A stretch of DNA of 64,000 nucleotides from Paraburkholderia phytofirmans OLGA172 (GCF_001634365.1 NZ_CP014579.1:2294001-2358000); one strand, 5' to 3'. Shown: positions 29,373-39,220, counted from the stretch's first letter. Numbers and translations are program-made. The notes: a model not told the origin generated them from the sequence alone.

Positions 29373-30326
29373 TTAAGTTGATGCCGGCACAGCGATGGTA
29401 TTGCTGAATTGCCGGTAGTAGTTTGCCTCAGCTTCAGCGGGCGGGATATAGCCGAGAGGTTCCATCAGCCGATGATGGTTGAACCAGGCTACCCATTCCA
29501 GCGTCGCCAATTCGACGGACTCACGCGTTTTCCACGGCGCACGACGATGAATCATTTCTGCCTTGTACAGCCCGTTGATCGTTTCAGCCAGCGCGTTATC
29601 GTAGCTGTCGCCCCTGCTGCCAACCGACGGCTCGATGCCTGCTTCGGTCAGCCGTTCGCTGTAGCGAATGCTGACGTATTGCGAACCTCTATCGGAGTGA
29701 TGGATCAGTGTTCCGTCATTGTCCGGCCGTCGAGCGTACAGCGCCTGTTCAAGTGCATCCAGAACGAAGTCCGTGGTCATCGACGAGCTGACGCGCCAGC
29801 CGACAATGCGCCGAGCAAATACGTCGATCACAAATGCGACATAAAGCCAGCCCTGCCACGTCGAGACGTACGTGAAATCCGAAACCCAGAGCTGGTTCGG
29901 CCGGTCAGCCTTGAACTGACGGTTGACCCGGTCGAGCGGGCGTGGAGCCGATACGTCGGGGATCGTCGTGCGAACTCGCTTTCCACGCCTCACACCGCGC
30001 AAACCCTGTTGCTTCATCAGCCGCTCGACGGTGCAACGTGCCACCGCGATACCCTCCCGGTTCAACTGCTTCCAGACTTTGTCTGCGCCGTAGACCTGCA
30101 TGTTGGCCTGCCAGACTCGCTTGATTTCCGGACTCAGAAACTCATCGCGTTTCGCTCGGGCACAGCGCCGCGACGGATCGCGAAGCTGTGCGGCATGACG
30201 CCGATAGCCAGACGGGGCAATCCGCAAGACCTTGCAGATCGACTCGACCCCGAAGGTGTCGCGATGCTGATCGATAAAGGCCTTCAGGACTTCAGGCGGC
30301 GGTCGAGTTCCGCCTGGGCGAAAAAT
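29373..30326 (-). CDS. IS3-family transposase OrfB (DDE)
   Basis: The catalytic part of the transposase. DDE residues are visible in [23 protein letters not shown] and [13 protein letters not shown]. An N-terminal HTH_21-type segment ([20 protein letters not shown]) precedes them. The frame is open from 30326 and lies in the -1 frame relative to orfA; the run GCATTTTTCGCC at the end of orfA is a good place for a programmed -1 shift, after which the reading is [20 protein letters not shown]. It is expected to be made as an OrfAB fusion. Confidence 0.9.
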   Translation of the reverse strand: MFRPGGTRPPPEVLKAFIDQHRDTFGVESICKVLRIAPSGYRRHAAQLRDPSRRCARAKRDEFLSPEIKRVWQANMQVYGADKVWKQLNREGIAVARCTVERLMKQQGLRGVRRGKRVRTTIPDVSAPRPLDRVNRQFKADRPNQLWVSDFTYVSTWQGWLYVAFVIDVFARRIVGWRVSSSMTTDFVLDALEQALYARRPDNDGTLIHHSDRGSQYVSIRYSERLTEAGIEPSVGSRGDSYDNALAETINGLYKAEMIHRRAPWKTRESVELATLEWVAWFNHHRLMEPLGYIPPAEAEANYYRQFSNTIAVPAST

Positions 30327-30607
30327 GCGCTCGCCAGCTTCAGGATCTCATTGGCACGGCGCAGTTCCTTAACCTCACGCTCCAGTGCCTTGAGGCGCTC
30401 ACGTTCCGACGTCGTGACGCCCTCACGCTCACCCCTATCAACTTCTTCTCGCTTGACCCATCCCAGCAGCGTCTGGCTCGTACAGCCGATCTTGGGGGCG
30501 ATGGATTCGATCGCTGCCCACTGCGAGGGATACTCGCCCCGATGCTCTTGCACCATGCGCACAGCACGCTCGCGGACTTCAGCAGAAAATTTGTTCGACT
30601 TGTTCAT
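30284..30607 (-). CDS. IS3-family transposase OrfA
   Basis: A 107-residue helix-turn-helix protein ([20 protein letters not shown]..., [20 protein letters not shown]) followed by a leucine-zipper-like stretch ([20 protein letters not shown]). It binds the element's ends and is fused to OrfB by frameshifting in this family. Confidence 0.88.
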   Translation of the reverse strand: MNKSNKFSAEVRERAVRMVQEHRGEYPSQWAAIESIAPKIGCTSQTLLGWVKREEVDRGEREGVTTSERERLKALEREVKELRRANEILKLASAFFAQAELDRRLKS

Positions 30608-31426
30608 AGCTCCATTTTCTCAAAAATTGGAGCCTCCACCAAATCCGGGGCGGTTCAGAAAGCGCTCTAGCGCACGCTCCCTGAAAGGGTTGAACGAAAC
30701 AATGCGGGCCCCTCTTCGCGACGCCTCGTGAAGATTCGTCATCATGCGGGGACTGTTTGTGCCAGGATTCTGGCCAAAGATGAAAATAGCGTCTGCGGCG
30801 TCAAAGTCTTCTAGAGTCACGGTGCCTTTGCCAACTCCAATTGACCTTGGGAGCCCTACGCTCGTGGCTTCATGACACATGTTTGAACAGTCCGGAAAGT
30901 TGTTGGTGCCGTACTCCCGAACAAAAATCTGATAGAGGAACGCTGCCTCATTGGAAGCGCGACCTGACGTGTAAAATTCAGCCTGGTTCGGGTCATCCAA
31001 TGCATTTAGATGACCGGCAATCTTTTCGAACGCCGCATGCCACCCAATATGCTTGTACCGGTCGCTTGCTGAGTCATAGACCATCGGATGCGTTAGCCGC
31101 CCCGCCATCTCCAGATCGTAGTCATCCCACGCCTGTAGTTCAGAGACAGGATGCATGGCGAAAAACTCGGGCGTGCACCGGTTCGTCGTCGCCTCCCACG
31201 CTACTGCTTTGGCGCCGTTCTCGCAGAACTCGAAAGATGAAGTGTGCTTCGGATCAGGCCACGCGCATCCAGGGCAGTCGAATCCTTCAGGCTGATTCAT
31301 ATGGAAAAGCGTATTGGGGCCGTAAATCGGAATGCCCTGGAGAGAGAGCACCTTAGCTGTCGCTTTCAACGCACCCCAGCCGCCTGCAGGTTCGGAGTAT
31401 GTCCGCACATCCTTCTCGTCAGCCAT

Positions 31427-32331
31427 GGCTTGTCACCCTATCAAGATCGTCAGAATCATTCCTCGCATGCATGCCGAGAGTCGATCCGGGCATGGAGCGG
31501 TGGCCAAGTTGGGTGTGTGCGGCAAACACCGACTTCAAACAGCTCGCATGTACAGTCTGCGCGTCCACACGATCAGTGGGCTGTTAATTGTTGTGAAACT
31601 CGACCGAGCGCCTTAGTGTCAAGGTCAGTGCTGTTGTCACTTGTCAGACTAGAGCTCAACCGTTTGGTCGAGTCGAATTCTATAAATACCGCAGGCTTTG
31701 GATACCAGCGATCGCCCTGACGCCTTTCGAAACGATTTCTGAAAGTCGATACGCCGAAAAGCGCTTTACCCGTGCTATCAGCGTTGTCGGCCAACACTCG
31801 CAATGGATTCCCGGGCCGTAAGATCTCTGTCAAGCCACGCTTTGTAAATTCAGAACAATTAACGTGCTATGGACCGGTCGAGGCCCACCGCAATAACTAA
31901 ACTGCTCTAAGCAGCGAGCGTTCGGGTCGGCAAGCCTTTTCGAACAGTGGATTGATGAGGCCGAACGACGCACCTAGTTTCTGTTCGAATCGGATCGCAC
32001 GTCATAACCGGTCGCCCACAATTGCCCTGAAATCTTAGTCATCGACGTTCGTTAGAGGTTGCGACAGGGGTATCGCCGCAGCTCTGTAAGAGAACCATGA
32101 ATTGACACCGTTACAAGCATCCCAGATCGAGCCTGATAAGCCACGCCAGATAGCCCGATGCCTTCCCGTCCAGCCATCAACGGATAGATTCCTTCAACGC
32201 CGGCTGTCGGTACTCACCCAATTTTTGCGACGCGGATGCATACGGGCCTCAAATCCGTGCCCATCCACTACAATGCGGCGCGAGCGCCTCTCGCAGATAG
32301 CAACCGAATTGCTTTTTTTGGGGAATTCACC
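31427..32331. other. Gene-poor stretch of about 900 bp
   Basis: No supported gene. An 86-codon minus-strand frame at 31573-31833 has no recognised family and no ribosome site. The right end should hold the promoter of the FAD monooxygenase at 32332. Confidence 0.4.
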
Positions 32332-33471
32332 ATGCTCGACAGTACCCAGCAACGTGCAGTCATTGTCGGCGGATCGCTTAGCGGTCTTTTCACGGCGACA
32401 GCTCTACGTGCGATTGGATGGCATGTCGACGTGTTTGAGCAGTCCCCGAACGAACTCGACAGTCGTGGTGGCGGCATCGTGCTTCAGCCGGACGTTCTTG
32501 AGGCGTTCCGGTTTGGCGGCGTATCAATTCCAACAGACATTGGCGTCGATTCCGGCGATCGCATCTATCTCGACAGAGAGGATCGAATTGTTCAGCGATT
32601 TTCCATGCCTCAAACGCAAACCTCGTGGAGCTTGATCTACAACGCGATGCGGCGTGGATTGCCCGCAGGCGTTGTTCATCCTGGCGAGCGCTTTACAAGA
32701 TTGGAAGAGATCGACGATGAAGTTGTCGCGCATTTCGAGAGCGGGCGAACCGCGACCGGCGACATCCTAATTGGAGCGGATGGTTCGCGCTCAGCAGTTC
32801 GAGCGCAGGTGCTTCCGGGAACGCATCCAAGCTATGCAGGGTACGTCGCATGGCGTGGCCTGGTTGAGGAGAACGATCTCCCGTCTTCCGCAGCAGCGGT
32901 TCTGCGTGACAGGTTCACGTTCCAGCAAGGCGAATCGCACCTGATGCTGATCTACCTCGTTCCCGGCGAGAACGGCACAACACGGGTGGGGACGCGCCGC
33001 TGGAATTGGGTATGGTATCGCCCCGTGACCGCTAGCGAGCTCGTTGCTCTGATGTTGGACAGATTCGGCAAGCAGCGCTCGACGTCGTTGCCCCCCGGAA
33101 CGACGAAGGATGCGGACATCAGCGAACTTAGGTCTGCCGCTCAGGCCCTCCTCGCCCCAACCCTGCAAAAGCTTGTCTTTGCAACAGCTGAACCCTTTGT
33201 GCAAGCCATTCAGGATCTGGCCGTCAACAGGATGGTTTTCAATCGGACGATTCTGCTCGGCGACTCTGCTTTCGTTCCTCGACCGCACACCGCCGGAAGC
33301 ACCGCCAAAGCTGCTGTAAATGCGGTAACGCTTGCCCATGCCCTGTCTGGCGACGCCACACCTCTCGCGACTGCGCTCGCCCGTTGGGAGATGCAGCAAA
33401 AACGCCTGGGAATTGGCATGTCTGAACTCGGCATCTCGCTAGGGGACAACATAATGCAGTTAAACCGGTAG
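32332..33471 (+). CDS. FAD-dependent monooxygenase (2,6-dihydroxypyridine hydroxylase-like)
   Basis: A 379-residue class A flavoprotein monooxygenase. The FAD-binding Rossmann motif is VIVGGSLSGLFTA, the DG motif is GDILIGADGSRSAVR, and the GD motif is ILLGDSAFVPRPHTAGSTAK. The segment YAGYVAWRG is typical of the 2,6-dihydroxypyridine 3-hydroxylase group. It would hydroxylate an aromatic or pyridine ring with NAD(P)H and O2. GGGG lies 8 nt before the ATG at 32332; the longer frame upstream is not needed. Two paralogues follow at 36060 and 37916. Confidence 0.88.
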   Translation: MLDSTQQRAVIVGGSLSGLFTATALRAIGWHVDVFEQSPNELDSRGGGIVLQPDVLEAFRFGGVSIPTDIGVDSGDRIYLDREDRIVQRFSMPQTQTSWSLIYNAMRRGLPAGVVHPGERFTRLEEIDDEVVAHFESGRTATGDILIGADGSRSAVRAQVLPGTHPSYAGYVAWRGLVEENDLPSSAAAVLRDRFTFQQGESHLMLIYLVPGENGTTRVGTRRWNWVWYRPVTASELVALMLDRFGKQRSTSLPPGTTKDADISELRSAAQALLAPTLQKLVFATAEPFVQAIQDLAVNRMVFNRTILLGDSAFVPRPHTAGSTAKAAVNAVTLAHALSGDATPLATALARWEMQQKRLGIGMSELGISLGDNIMQLNR

Positions 33472-33639
33472 TCCAACCGGATAATTTTGGCAAAGTTCCC
33501 GCACTTGAAGTATTTGATGAATCTGCATGCCAAAGCCACCAATCCGGAGCACGGATCGTCGTCTCATGTTCTGTTTCGCCTGAAAGAAAAAAACGGAGCT
33601 TGCCGCCGCGGTCTGCCTGCAACGACGACCGTGTCAGTA

Positions 33640-34776
33640 TCAGAATTCGCCGATTTCAAGGCCACCGGGTGTCGTCTTTTCGCCTGCGTGCGTCGGATAG
33701 TCGGTATAGCCGGCCGCATCCCCGCCGTACCACCCGAACGCATTTGCGATGGACAACGGCTGTTTATGCTCAATTCGCTCGACGAGATCGGGATTGGCGA
33801 TGAAGGCCCGTGCATAAGCCACGAGTTGCGCGGTCCCGTTCTCGATAAGTGATTCGCCTTCATCGAGCGTAAGCCCGCCATTTACCATCAGTGTGCCGTC
33901 GTAGCCGCTTCTCACGATCGAGACGATTTTGGACAGATCTGGTTTGCCAATCCATCCATTCGTATCGGCAGCATGGACATACGCGACGCCAAACTCTTGC
34001 AACATCTTGGACACAAAAGTGTAGGTCTGCTCGGGATTGCCATCGCGGACGTTGTTGTAGAGCGCGAATGGCGATATCCGAACGCCAACCCGGTTCAGTG
34101 GCAACACTTCACTTACCTGCTCAAGAATCTCGCGCAGGAAGCGGGCACGTTTTTCAACTGATCCCCCGTATCTGTCGGTTCTGACGTTGGTCGTCGACGA
34201 TAGAAACTGATGGGGCAGGTATCCGTTTGCGGCGTGCACCTCCACGCCGTCGAAACCGGCCGTATGAGCGCGCTTCGCGGCCGCTTTGAAATATGCCACG
34301 GCGTCTGCAACTTCGTCCGTCGTCATTTCTCGCGACGGCGTTGCGTGAATTTTCGTGTAATGACCGTTTTGCAAATGTCCCCAGACCTGCAGTTGCTCAA
34401 GGTCGTCATTTATCCCGGATGGCGATATAGGCGATTGACCGTCGAGCAGCGCGAATGAACTGACCCGTCCGCTATGCCAGAGCTGCATGAAGATGCGCCC
34501 TCCGGCCGCGTGCACACGCGCGACAATGGGCTTCCATGCATCCATCTGCTCGTCGGTGTAGATGCCAGGAGCGAGCTCGAATGCCGCAGACATCGCGCTG
34601 ACGTTTGTGGCTTCCGTTATAAGGAGGCCGGCCGACGCACGCTGCTCATAGTATTGAGCCATCAGCGAATTGGGCAGTCCGTTCATCTTCGAGCGACAGC
34701 GCGTCATCGGAGCCATCACAACCCGGTTCTTGAGGGATAGACCAAATATCTGATGAGGCGTGAGCAGGGCGGACAT
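33640..34776 (-). CDS. Old Yellow Enzyme family alkene reductase, second copy
   Basis: A 378-residue FMN ene-reductase. Motifs: APMTRCRSKMNGLP, IFMQLWHSGRVS, the substrate pair in VEVHAANGYLPHQFLSS, RTDRYGGSVEKRARF, and the FMN phosphate site LVAYARAFIANPDL. GGAG lies 5 nt before the ATG at 34776; a start 13 codons earlier has no site. It converges with the monooxygenase at 32332. It may reduce an unsaturated ring or ring-cleavage intermediate in this block, which is inference from context. Confidence 0.92.
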   Translation of the reverse strand: MSALLTPHQIFGLSLKNRVVMAPMTRCRSKMNGLPNSLMAQYYEQRASAGLLITEATNVSAMSAAFELAPGIYTDEQMDAWKPIVARVHAAGGRIFMQLWHSGRVSSFALLDGQSPISPSGINDDLEQLQVWGHLQNGHYTKIHATPSREMTTDEVADAVAYFKAAAKRAHTAGFDGVEVHAANGYLPHQFLSSTTNVRTDRYGGSVEKRARFLREILEQVSEVLPLNRVGVRISPFALYNNVRDGNPEQTYTFVSKMLQEFGVAYVHAADTNGWIGKPDLSKIVSIVRSGYDGTLMVNGGLTLDEGESLIENGTAQLVAYARAFIANPDLVERIEHKQPLSIANAFGWYGGDAAGYTDYPTHAGEKTTPGGLEIGEF

Positions 34777-34981
34777 ATTTTCTCCATAGGCGGAAGTGCG
34801 CGAGTGAACGCACATTCAAAGGCAGAAGTGGTGCTCCCGGGCGTCTTAGCGGAATAGTCCAGAAAAGTATAAGACGGCTCTACCCTCACTCAGGTGAATC
34901 TTGCGGGCCATTCAGAAAAATTAAGACGGCGATCCCCGTTCGATCTCGCATCTGGAGAGCTACTATTTACCATGCCAACAA

Positions 34982-35170
34982 CTACGGTACCGGCGGCGGT
35001 CTGAGAGTCAGAGCGAGAATCACGCCGACCACAGCGCGTACTGCTGCAACCCTGTAGACATCAGCCAGCCCTAGCGTAATCGACTGCGTTCGGACTGCTG
35101 AGTCCAGGATAGCAAGCTTCAGGGAGAAGACCTCCTGACCGGCGCTAAAGGTCGAGCAATGCGCTACTGG
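34982..35170 (-). pseudogene. Possible C-terminal relic of an MFS (DHA2-type) transporter
   Basis: On the minus strand the frame reads FSLKLAILDSAVRTQSITLG, LADVYRVAAVRAVVGVILAL, TLRPPPVP and then stops. A polar loop, a helix with an ADVYRV start and a closing RPPP tail resemble the end of DHA2 drug transporters. No other part of such a gene is present. Weak evidence, read from pattern only. Confidence 0.3.
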
Positions 35171-35179
35171 GGCAAGCGC

Positions 35180-36063
35180 GTCGTTCTGGACTCATTCGCA
35201 GGGCGTCTATCCACTACGCGACGCATTGGCAGAGATGCTCGACATGCCGAAGAACAGGGTACGTTGCATCCATGTTGAGGGTTCCGGATGCTATGGCCAC
35301 AATGGAGCAGACGATGTCGCTGGGCATGCCGCGCTTTTCGCTCTCCCGCTGTATGCCGTGCCGAACATACGTGTAGAGAATAACTTCTCACCGACCATGC
35401 CTCTGCGGACGTCCGCACTGCGCGGGCTGGGCGCACACATGAATGTGTTCTCAATCGAGAGCTTTATGGACGAGATTGCGATGGCCGCACATGTAGACCC
35501 GGTTCAGTTCCGCCTGACCCACCTGGATGACCAACGCCCTATCGACGTGATAAAGCTCGCTGCAAAGGAGTTTGGATGGCCCCGAACTCCACGTCACCCT
35601 CGTGCCGGTGTGGGTTTCGCATTCGCAAAGTACAAAAATCTTATGGCTTACGTTGTGATTGCGGTTGATATCCGCTGAGCCCGAAACAGGAACAGTTCAC
35701 CTTGAAGAGGCGGTCGCAGCCGTCGATACAGGACAAATCGTCAACCCGGACGGAGTGAAAAATCAAATTGAGGGAGGTATCCAGTCAACGAGTTGAACCC
35801 TGTACGAGGAACTCCGCTTCGACACTCAGCGAATCCGAAGCTTTGACTGGAGCACCTATCCAATCATGCGGCTTTCGCAGGTCCCCCAAACAGTGGCTGC
35901 CCATCTCATTGATCGACCGGGAACGCCATTCCTTGGTGCCGCTGAAGCGGCGATGGGCCCCACCGCCGGCGCGCTTGCTAACGCCCTTTTTAACGCAACG
36001 GGCAAACGTCAGCGAGCCCTCCCAATCGCTGGCGACCGATTGCGTGCTCAAATTAACCTATGA
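35180..36063 (+). pseudogene. Decayed molybdenum-binding subunit (nicotinate dehydrogenase/xanthine dehydrogenase-like)
   Basis: Pieces of the large subunit of a molybdenum hydroxylase in at least three segments. They read SFWTHSQGVYPLRDALAEML, then GSGCYGHNGADDVAGHAALF. An internal deletion follows, leading to SALRGLGAHMNVFSIESFMD and AGVGFAFAKYKNL. Past a frameshift near 35680 come VAAVDTGQIVNPDGVKNQIE and, after another break, PGTPFLGAAEAAMGPTAGAL to the natural stop at 36061-36063. The pattern is that of NicB-like subunits. The N-terminal part is missing. The stop overlaps the next ATG as ATGA, so the lost gene was once translationally coupled to the monooxygenase at 36060. Confidence 0.75.
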
Positions 36064-37202
36064 AAATCATCATTGCAGGCGGTTCCATTGCCGGACTTTC
36101 AAGTGCGCTAACGCTTGGTTGCGTTGGGCATGACGTCCATGTCTACGAGCGCTCCGAAACGCCTCTTCGCGGCAGAGGCGGTGGCGTCGTAGTTCTGCGT
36201 CACATGTTGCGATTCCTCGAACAGCATGGCCATTTTACCCAGGAGATGATTAGCGTTCCCACGCGACTGCGTCGACGCATCGGAGCTGACGGCCAGTTGA
36301 TCAGCGAGGAGCCCGAAAAGCTGCCCTTTTCCTCATGGGACTCCGTGTACAGGTCGCTGAGTTCCATGCTTCCCGCCGATCAGATTTCCTACGGCCAGGA
36401 AATAACGGGCTACACCGAGCGGGACAACGGTATTGAGGTTCATTTTGGCGCAGGAAACAGCATCCTTGCCGATATCCTCGTCGCAGGGGACGGAGGCGGC
36501 TCAAGGATCCGTGCCAAAGTCTTCCCTGAACATGTGCCCACATACGCTGGCTATGTCGCATGGAGAGGTATCGTTGACGAATCGGCGTTTGCCCCATCTT
36601 CGATAGAGACACTCGCCAACGCTTTTACGATGTTCCGGGAATCCGGCCATATGTTCATGGCCTTCCTCATTCCTGGCATCAACGGATCACTCGAACCAGG
36701 ACGCAGGCGATTTAACTGGCTCTGGTATCGAAACGAGAATGATCCGTCGATAATGAATAAACACCTCACCGACAATCTTGGCCAACTGCACCACTCGTCC
36801 ATTGGCCCGGGCAGACTGTCATCCGAGTCAATCTCGGAGCTCTGTCAGTTAGCGAGGGAGTTCCTGCCCGATGTCCTCCAACAACTCGTCAGAAAAACAC
36901 AGCAACCCTTCTTTCAGTCCATCTATGACGCCCTGAGCCCGAGCTTTTCACTTGGGCGCGTTGTGCTTGTGGGTGACGCAGCGTGCACCGTACGCCCTCA
37001 TACCGGCTCCGGGACGTCGAAAGCAGCAGACGACGCCATTTCTCTTGCCGAAGCACTTGGACATGAGTATGGAAATGAGGTGCAACCGGCCCTTCAAAGC
37101 TGGGCCTCACGTCGACGCGAAGAAGTCGAAAAGCTGCTTCGCAAAGGCCCTGAACTCGCCGCGTTCTTTGGATTGGGGCACGAAAGCACCGCCAACTTCT
37201 AG
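36060..37202 (+). CDS. FAD-dependent monooxygenase (2,6-dihydroxypyridine hydroxylase-like)
   Basis: A 380-residue class A flavin monooxygenase. Rossmann motif IIAGGSIAGLSSAL, DG-type motif ILVAGDGGGSRIR (with AGDG in place of the usual GADG), YAGYVAWRGIVDE, and GD motif VVLVGDAACTVRPHTGSGTS. It begins inside the stop of the decayed molybdenum subunit. In pyridine and nicotinate pathways a molybdenum hydroxylase and a flavin monooxygenase act in turn on the same ring, so a former two-step pathway is a reasonable inference; with the first gene broken it cannot work from this locus. Confidence 0.87.
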   Translation: MKIIIAGGSIAGLSSALTLGCVGHDVHVYERSETPLRGRGGGVVVLRHMLRFLEQHGHFTQEMISVPTRLRRRIGADGQLISEEPEKLPFSSWDSVYRSLSSMLPADQISYGQEITGYTERDNGIEVHFGAGNSILADILVAGDGGGSRIRAKVFPEHVPTYAGYVAWRGIVDESAFAPSSIETLANAFTMFRESGHMFMAFLIPGINGSLEPGRRRFNWLWYRNENDPSIMNKHLTDNLGQLHHSSIGPGRLSSESISELCQLAREFLPDVLQQLVRKTQQPFFQSIYDALSPSFSLGRVVLVGDAACTVRPHTGSGTSKAADDAISLAEALGHEYGNEVQPALQSWASRRREEVEKLLRKGPELAAFFGLGHESTANF

Positions 37203-37380
37203 ACTAGTCATGACTGCCGCAACAGTAGCCACGCGTCACTTCCGTTGCGCCTATCACATAGATAGCGTCGTCATAGCAATGAAAACCTGTCGATTACCCC
37301 GATTTTCCGCAATAGTCCTCACCGCGCACCTAGGGTATATACCTCCCCCAACTGCCTTGGCTATGCGCGCATCTTCGCCT

Positions 37381-37419
37381 ACAATTTATCACACGATCAC
37401 TAATCGATCGATAAATTGT
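37381..37419 (+). promoter_or_regulatory. Inverted repeat upstream of the VOC operon, candidate operator
   Basis: ACAATTTATC at 37381-37390 and its exact reverse complement GATAAATTGT at 37410-37419, with 19 bp between. It ends 11 bp before the VOC start codon and overlaps the ribosome-site region (AGGAGG at 37420-37425). It contains TTATCACACGATCA (37386-37399), which recurs exactly at 45529-45542. The protein that binds it is not known. Confidence 0.55.
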
Positions 37420-37430
37420 AGGAGGCAGCG

Positions 37431-37916
37431 ATGCCCATCACGAAACTTGCGCACTACTCAATCCGTACCAACGATTTGCAGAAGTCCTGCCGTTTTTACG
37501 AGCGAGTACTTGGATTCAAAGAAGGCTACCGCCCGCCCTTCGATTTTCCCGGCGTGTGGCTCTACAAAGGCGGTGACGAGAACGACTTCGGAACCGTCCA
37601 CATTATCGGCGTTGATCCTAACAACCCCGAAGGTCTGCTCGCCTACCTTGGGGACAAGGCGCTGCCGGAAACCGGCACCGGCACTGTGGACCACATCGCT
37701 TTTCTCGCAACGGGGGTCGCAGAAATGTGGAAAACCCTCGAAGCCGAGGGTATCGCGTGGCGCGACCGTACCGTGCCTAGTCTGGGATTGCATCAAGTGT
37801 TTATCGAGGACCCTTCCGGGGTCACAATTGAGTTGAATTACCCTGCTTCTGAGGTAGCACATCTGAAAGTCCCACACGCGGCTGCAGTTGAAGAAGCATC
37901 GAAGACTGGAGACTGA
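37431..37916 (+). CDS. VOC (glyoxalase/dioxygenase superfamily) protein
   Basis: A 161-residue vicinal-oxygen-chelate protein with two paired modules. Likely metal ligands are H8 (KLAHYSIRT), the His of VDHIAF near residue 87 and the Glu of VTIELNY near 126. The family includes glyoxalases, isomerases and ring-cleaving dioxygenases; the single-unit length fits a non-dioxygenase or a small dioxygenase. AGGAGG precedes the ATG closely. It overlaps the next gene by one base (TGATG), so the two are translationally coupled. Confidence 0.88.
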   Translation: MPITKLAHYSIRTNDLQKSCRFYERVLGFKEGYRPPFDFPGVWLYKGGDENDFGTVHIIGVDPNNPEGLLAYLGDKALPETGTGTVDHIAFLATGVAEMWKTLEAEGIAWRDRTVPSLGLHQVFIEDPSGVTIELNYPASEVAHLKVPHAAAVEEASKTGD

Positions 37917-39145
37917 TGATGAATGTTATTTCCTCACGCCCGAGCGCCATTATCGTCGGCGGCTCTCTGGGTGGACTTTTTGCGGCGAACCTGCTTAGCC
38001 GCAACGGTTGGCAGGTAGATGTGTTCGAGCGCGTGCCCGAAGAACTCGCCGGTCGCGGCGCAGGCATCGTCACTCACCCAGAATTGTTTGACGCACTCAA
38101 CGCTGCTGGTGTCGAGATCGACGACAGCATCGGCGTTCACGTTCAGTCGCGTGTCACTCTTGCGCGTGATGGCAGTGTAATCTCAGAGCGTGAGATGCCC
38201 CAGACGCTGACCGCGTGGGGCAAGATGTACCACGTTTTGAGATCCGCTTTTCCGACCGTGAACTACCATTCCGGTGGCACTGTGACGTCGGTTAAAAGCG
38301 AACCCACGTATGCGTCGGTGACTCTCAGCGACGGAAGCGAGCATCGCGCCGATCTGATCATCGCAGCAGATGGATTCAAATCTGCGATACGCGATCAGTT
38401 TCTTCCTGATGTCAAGCTGCAGTATGCTGGATATGTCGCGTGGCGAGGGCTGGTCGACGAAGCAGCCCTGACACCCGAGACCCGCGATGCGCTGTTCGAG
38501 AAGTTTGCATTCTGCCTTCCCGCTCATGAGCAGATTCTGGGCTACCCGGTCGCCGGACAGGGCAACAGTATCAAGCCGGGCGAGCGTCGCTACAACTTCG
38601 TCTGGTACAGGGCAACCAGTGAAGAAGAAGGTCTTCCGGATCTCTTGACCGATTCGACCGGCAAACGTTGGGTTGGCGGCATTCCGCCGACGCTGATTCG
38701 GCCTGATGTAATCGCCGACATGGAAGAAGCCGCGAATACGCTCCTCGCGCCGCAATTTGCCGAAGTAGTAACGAAGGCAACCCAACCCCTCTTCCAGCCC
38801 ATTTTCGACCTGGAAGTGCCTGAGATGGCATTCGGGCGTATCGCGTTGCTCGGAGACGCTGCATTTGTCGCGCGGCCGCACTGTGGCATGGGCGTGACCA
38901 AAGCAGCAGGCGACGCCATGGCGTTGGTTGAGGCACTGAACCATAGCAGCAGCATTGAAGCAGCTCTGGCGGAATACAGCGCCGTACGAACCCAGTTTGG
39001 TAGTGCGATTGTCCAGCACGCCCGCCATCTCGGCGCCTACATGCAGGCGCAACTGAAAACCGATACCGACCGTGAGATGGCCGAGAAGTACCGAACCCCC
39101 GACGCAGTAATGCGTGAGACGGCAGTTTCACCCCGCTTCCAGTAG
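37916..39145 (+). CDS. FAD-dependent monooxygenase (2,6-dihydroxypyridine hydroxylase-like)
   Basis: A 409-residue flavin monooxygenase and the third paralogue in this block. Motifs: AIIVGGSLGGLFAANLL, ADLIIAADGFKSAIRD, YAGYVAWRGLVDE, and IALLGDAAFVARPHCGMGVT. It starts within the stop of the VOC gene and is the second gene of the operon controlled by the inverted repeat at 37381. It probably hydroxylates an aromatic or N-heterocyclic substrate that the VOC protein or a partner then processes; the substrate cannot be read from the sequence. An ATG one codon later is an equal start. Confidence 0.88.
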   Translation: MMNVISSRPSAIIVGGSLGGLFAANLLSRNGWQVDVFERVPEELAGRGAGIVTHPELFDALNAAGVEIDDSIGVHVQSRVTLARDGSVISEREMPQTLTAWGKMYHVLRSAFPTVNYHSGGTVTSVKSEPTYASVTLSDGSEHRADLIIAADGFKSAIRDQFLPDVKLQYAGYVAWRGLVDEAALTPETRDALFEKFAFCLPAHEQILGYPVAGQGNSIKPGERRYNFVWYRATSEEEGLPDLLTDSTGKRWVGGIPPTLIRPDVIADMEEAANTLLAPQFAEVVTKATQPLFQPIFDLEVPEMAFGRIALLGDAAFVARPHCGMGVTKAAGDAMALVEALNHSSSIEAALAEYSAVRTQFGSAIVQHARHLGAYMQAQLKTDTDREMAEKYRTPDAVMRETAVSPRFQ

Positions 39146-39156
39146 AAGTTCAAGGT

Positions 39157-39180
39157 GGGCCGACGGAATTCAGTCGGCCC
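39157..39180 (+). terminator. Hairpin after the monooxygenase gene
   Basis: GGGCCGAC and GTCGGCCC enclose 8 bases, 12 bp after the stop of the monooxygenase. There is no T-run, so it may only weaken read-through into the symporter genes 40 bp further on. Confidence 0.5.
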
Positions 39181-39220
39181 TCAACCGCACCCATCATAAC
39201 AATACATGCAAGGAGACAGC

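Larger units (their letters stand above)
29339..30657 (-). mobile_element. IS3-family insertion sequence
   Basis: A 1319-bp element. The two ends are imperfect inverted repeats of about 25 bp beginning TGAACCGCCCCG and ending GTGGAGGCT. It is flanked by a 3-bp direct repeat GAA (29336-29338 and 30658-30660), the target duplication. It holds two frames, orfA and orfB, on the minus strand. It looks intact. Confidence 0.9.
27798..31426 (-). pseudogene. FdhF/YdeP-family molybdopterin oxidoreductase split by an IS3-family element
   Basis: The N-terminal piece (30658-31426) has the FdhF/YdeP start GGWGALKATAKVLS and the iron-sulfur/cofactor segment PEGFDCPGCAWPDPKHTSSF then FCENGAK. The C-terminal piece (27798-29335) carries the molybdopterin-binding domains. 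Removing the insertion and one GAA duplicate joins ERALERF to QAPQDPIEMVTL in frame and gives 768 residues, the usual length of this group. The family is related to formate dehydrogenase alpha chains, and the substrate is generally uncertain. The insertion breaks the protein near residue 256, so no function is expected. Confidence 0.88.

Noticed and set aside
29409..30731. A 440-codon plus-strand frame across the IS3 element.
   Set aside because: It is antisense to orfA/orfB, runs over the element border and has no protein family signal.
31573..31833. An 86-codon minus-strand frame.
   Set aside because: No start signal, no recognisable domain and in a decayed neighbourhood; it could be a relic but I cannot support it.
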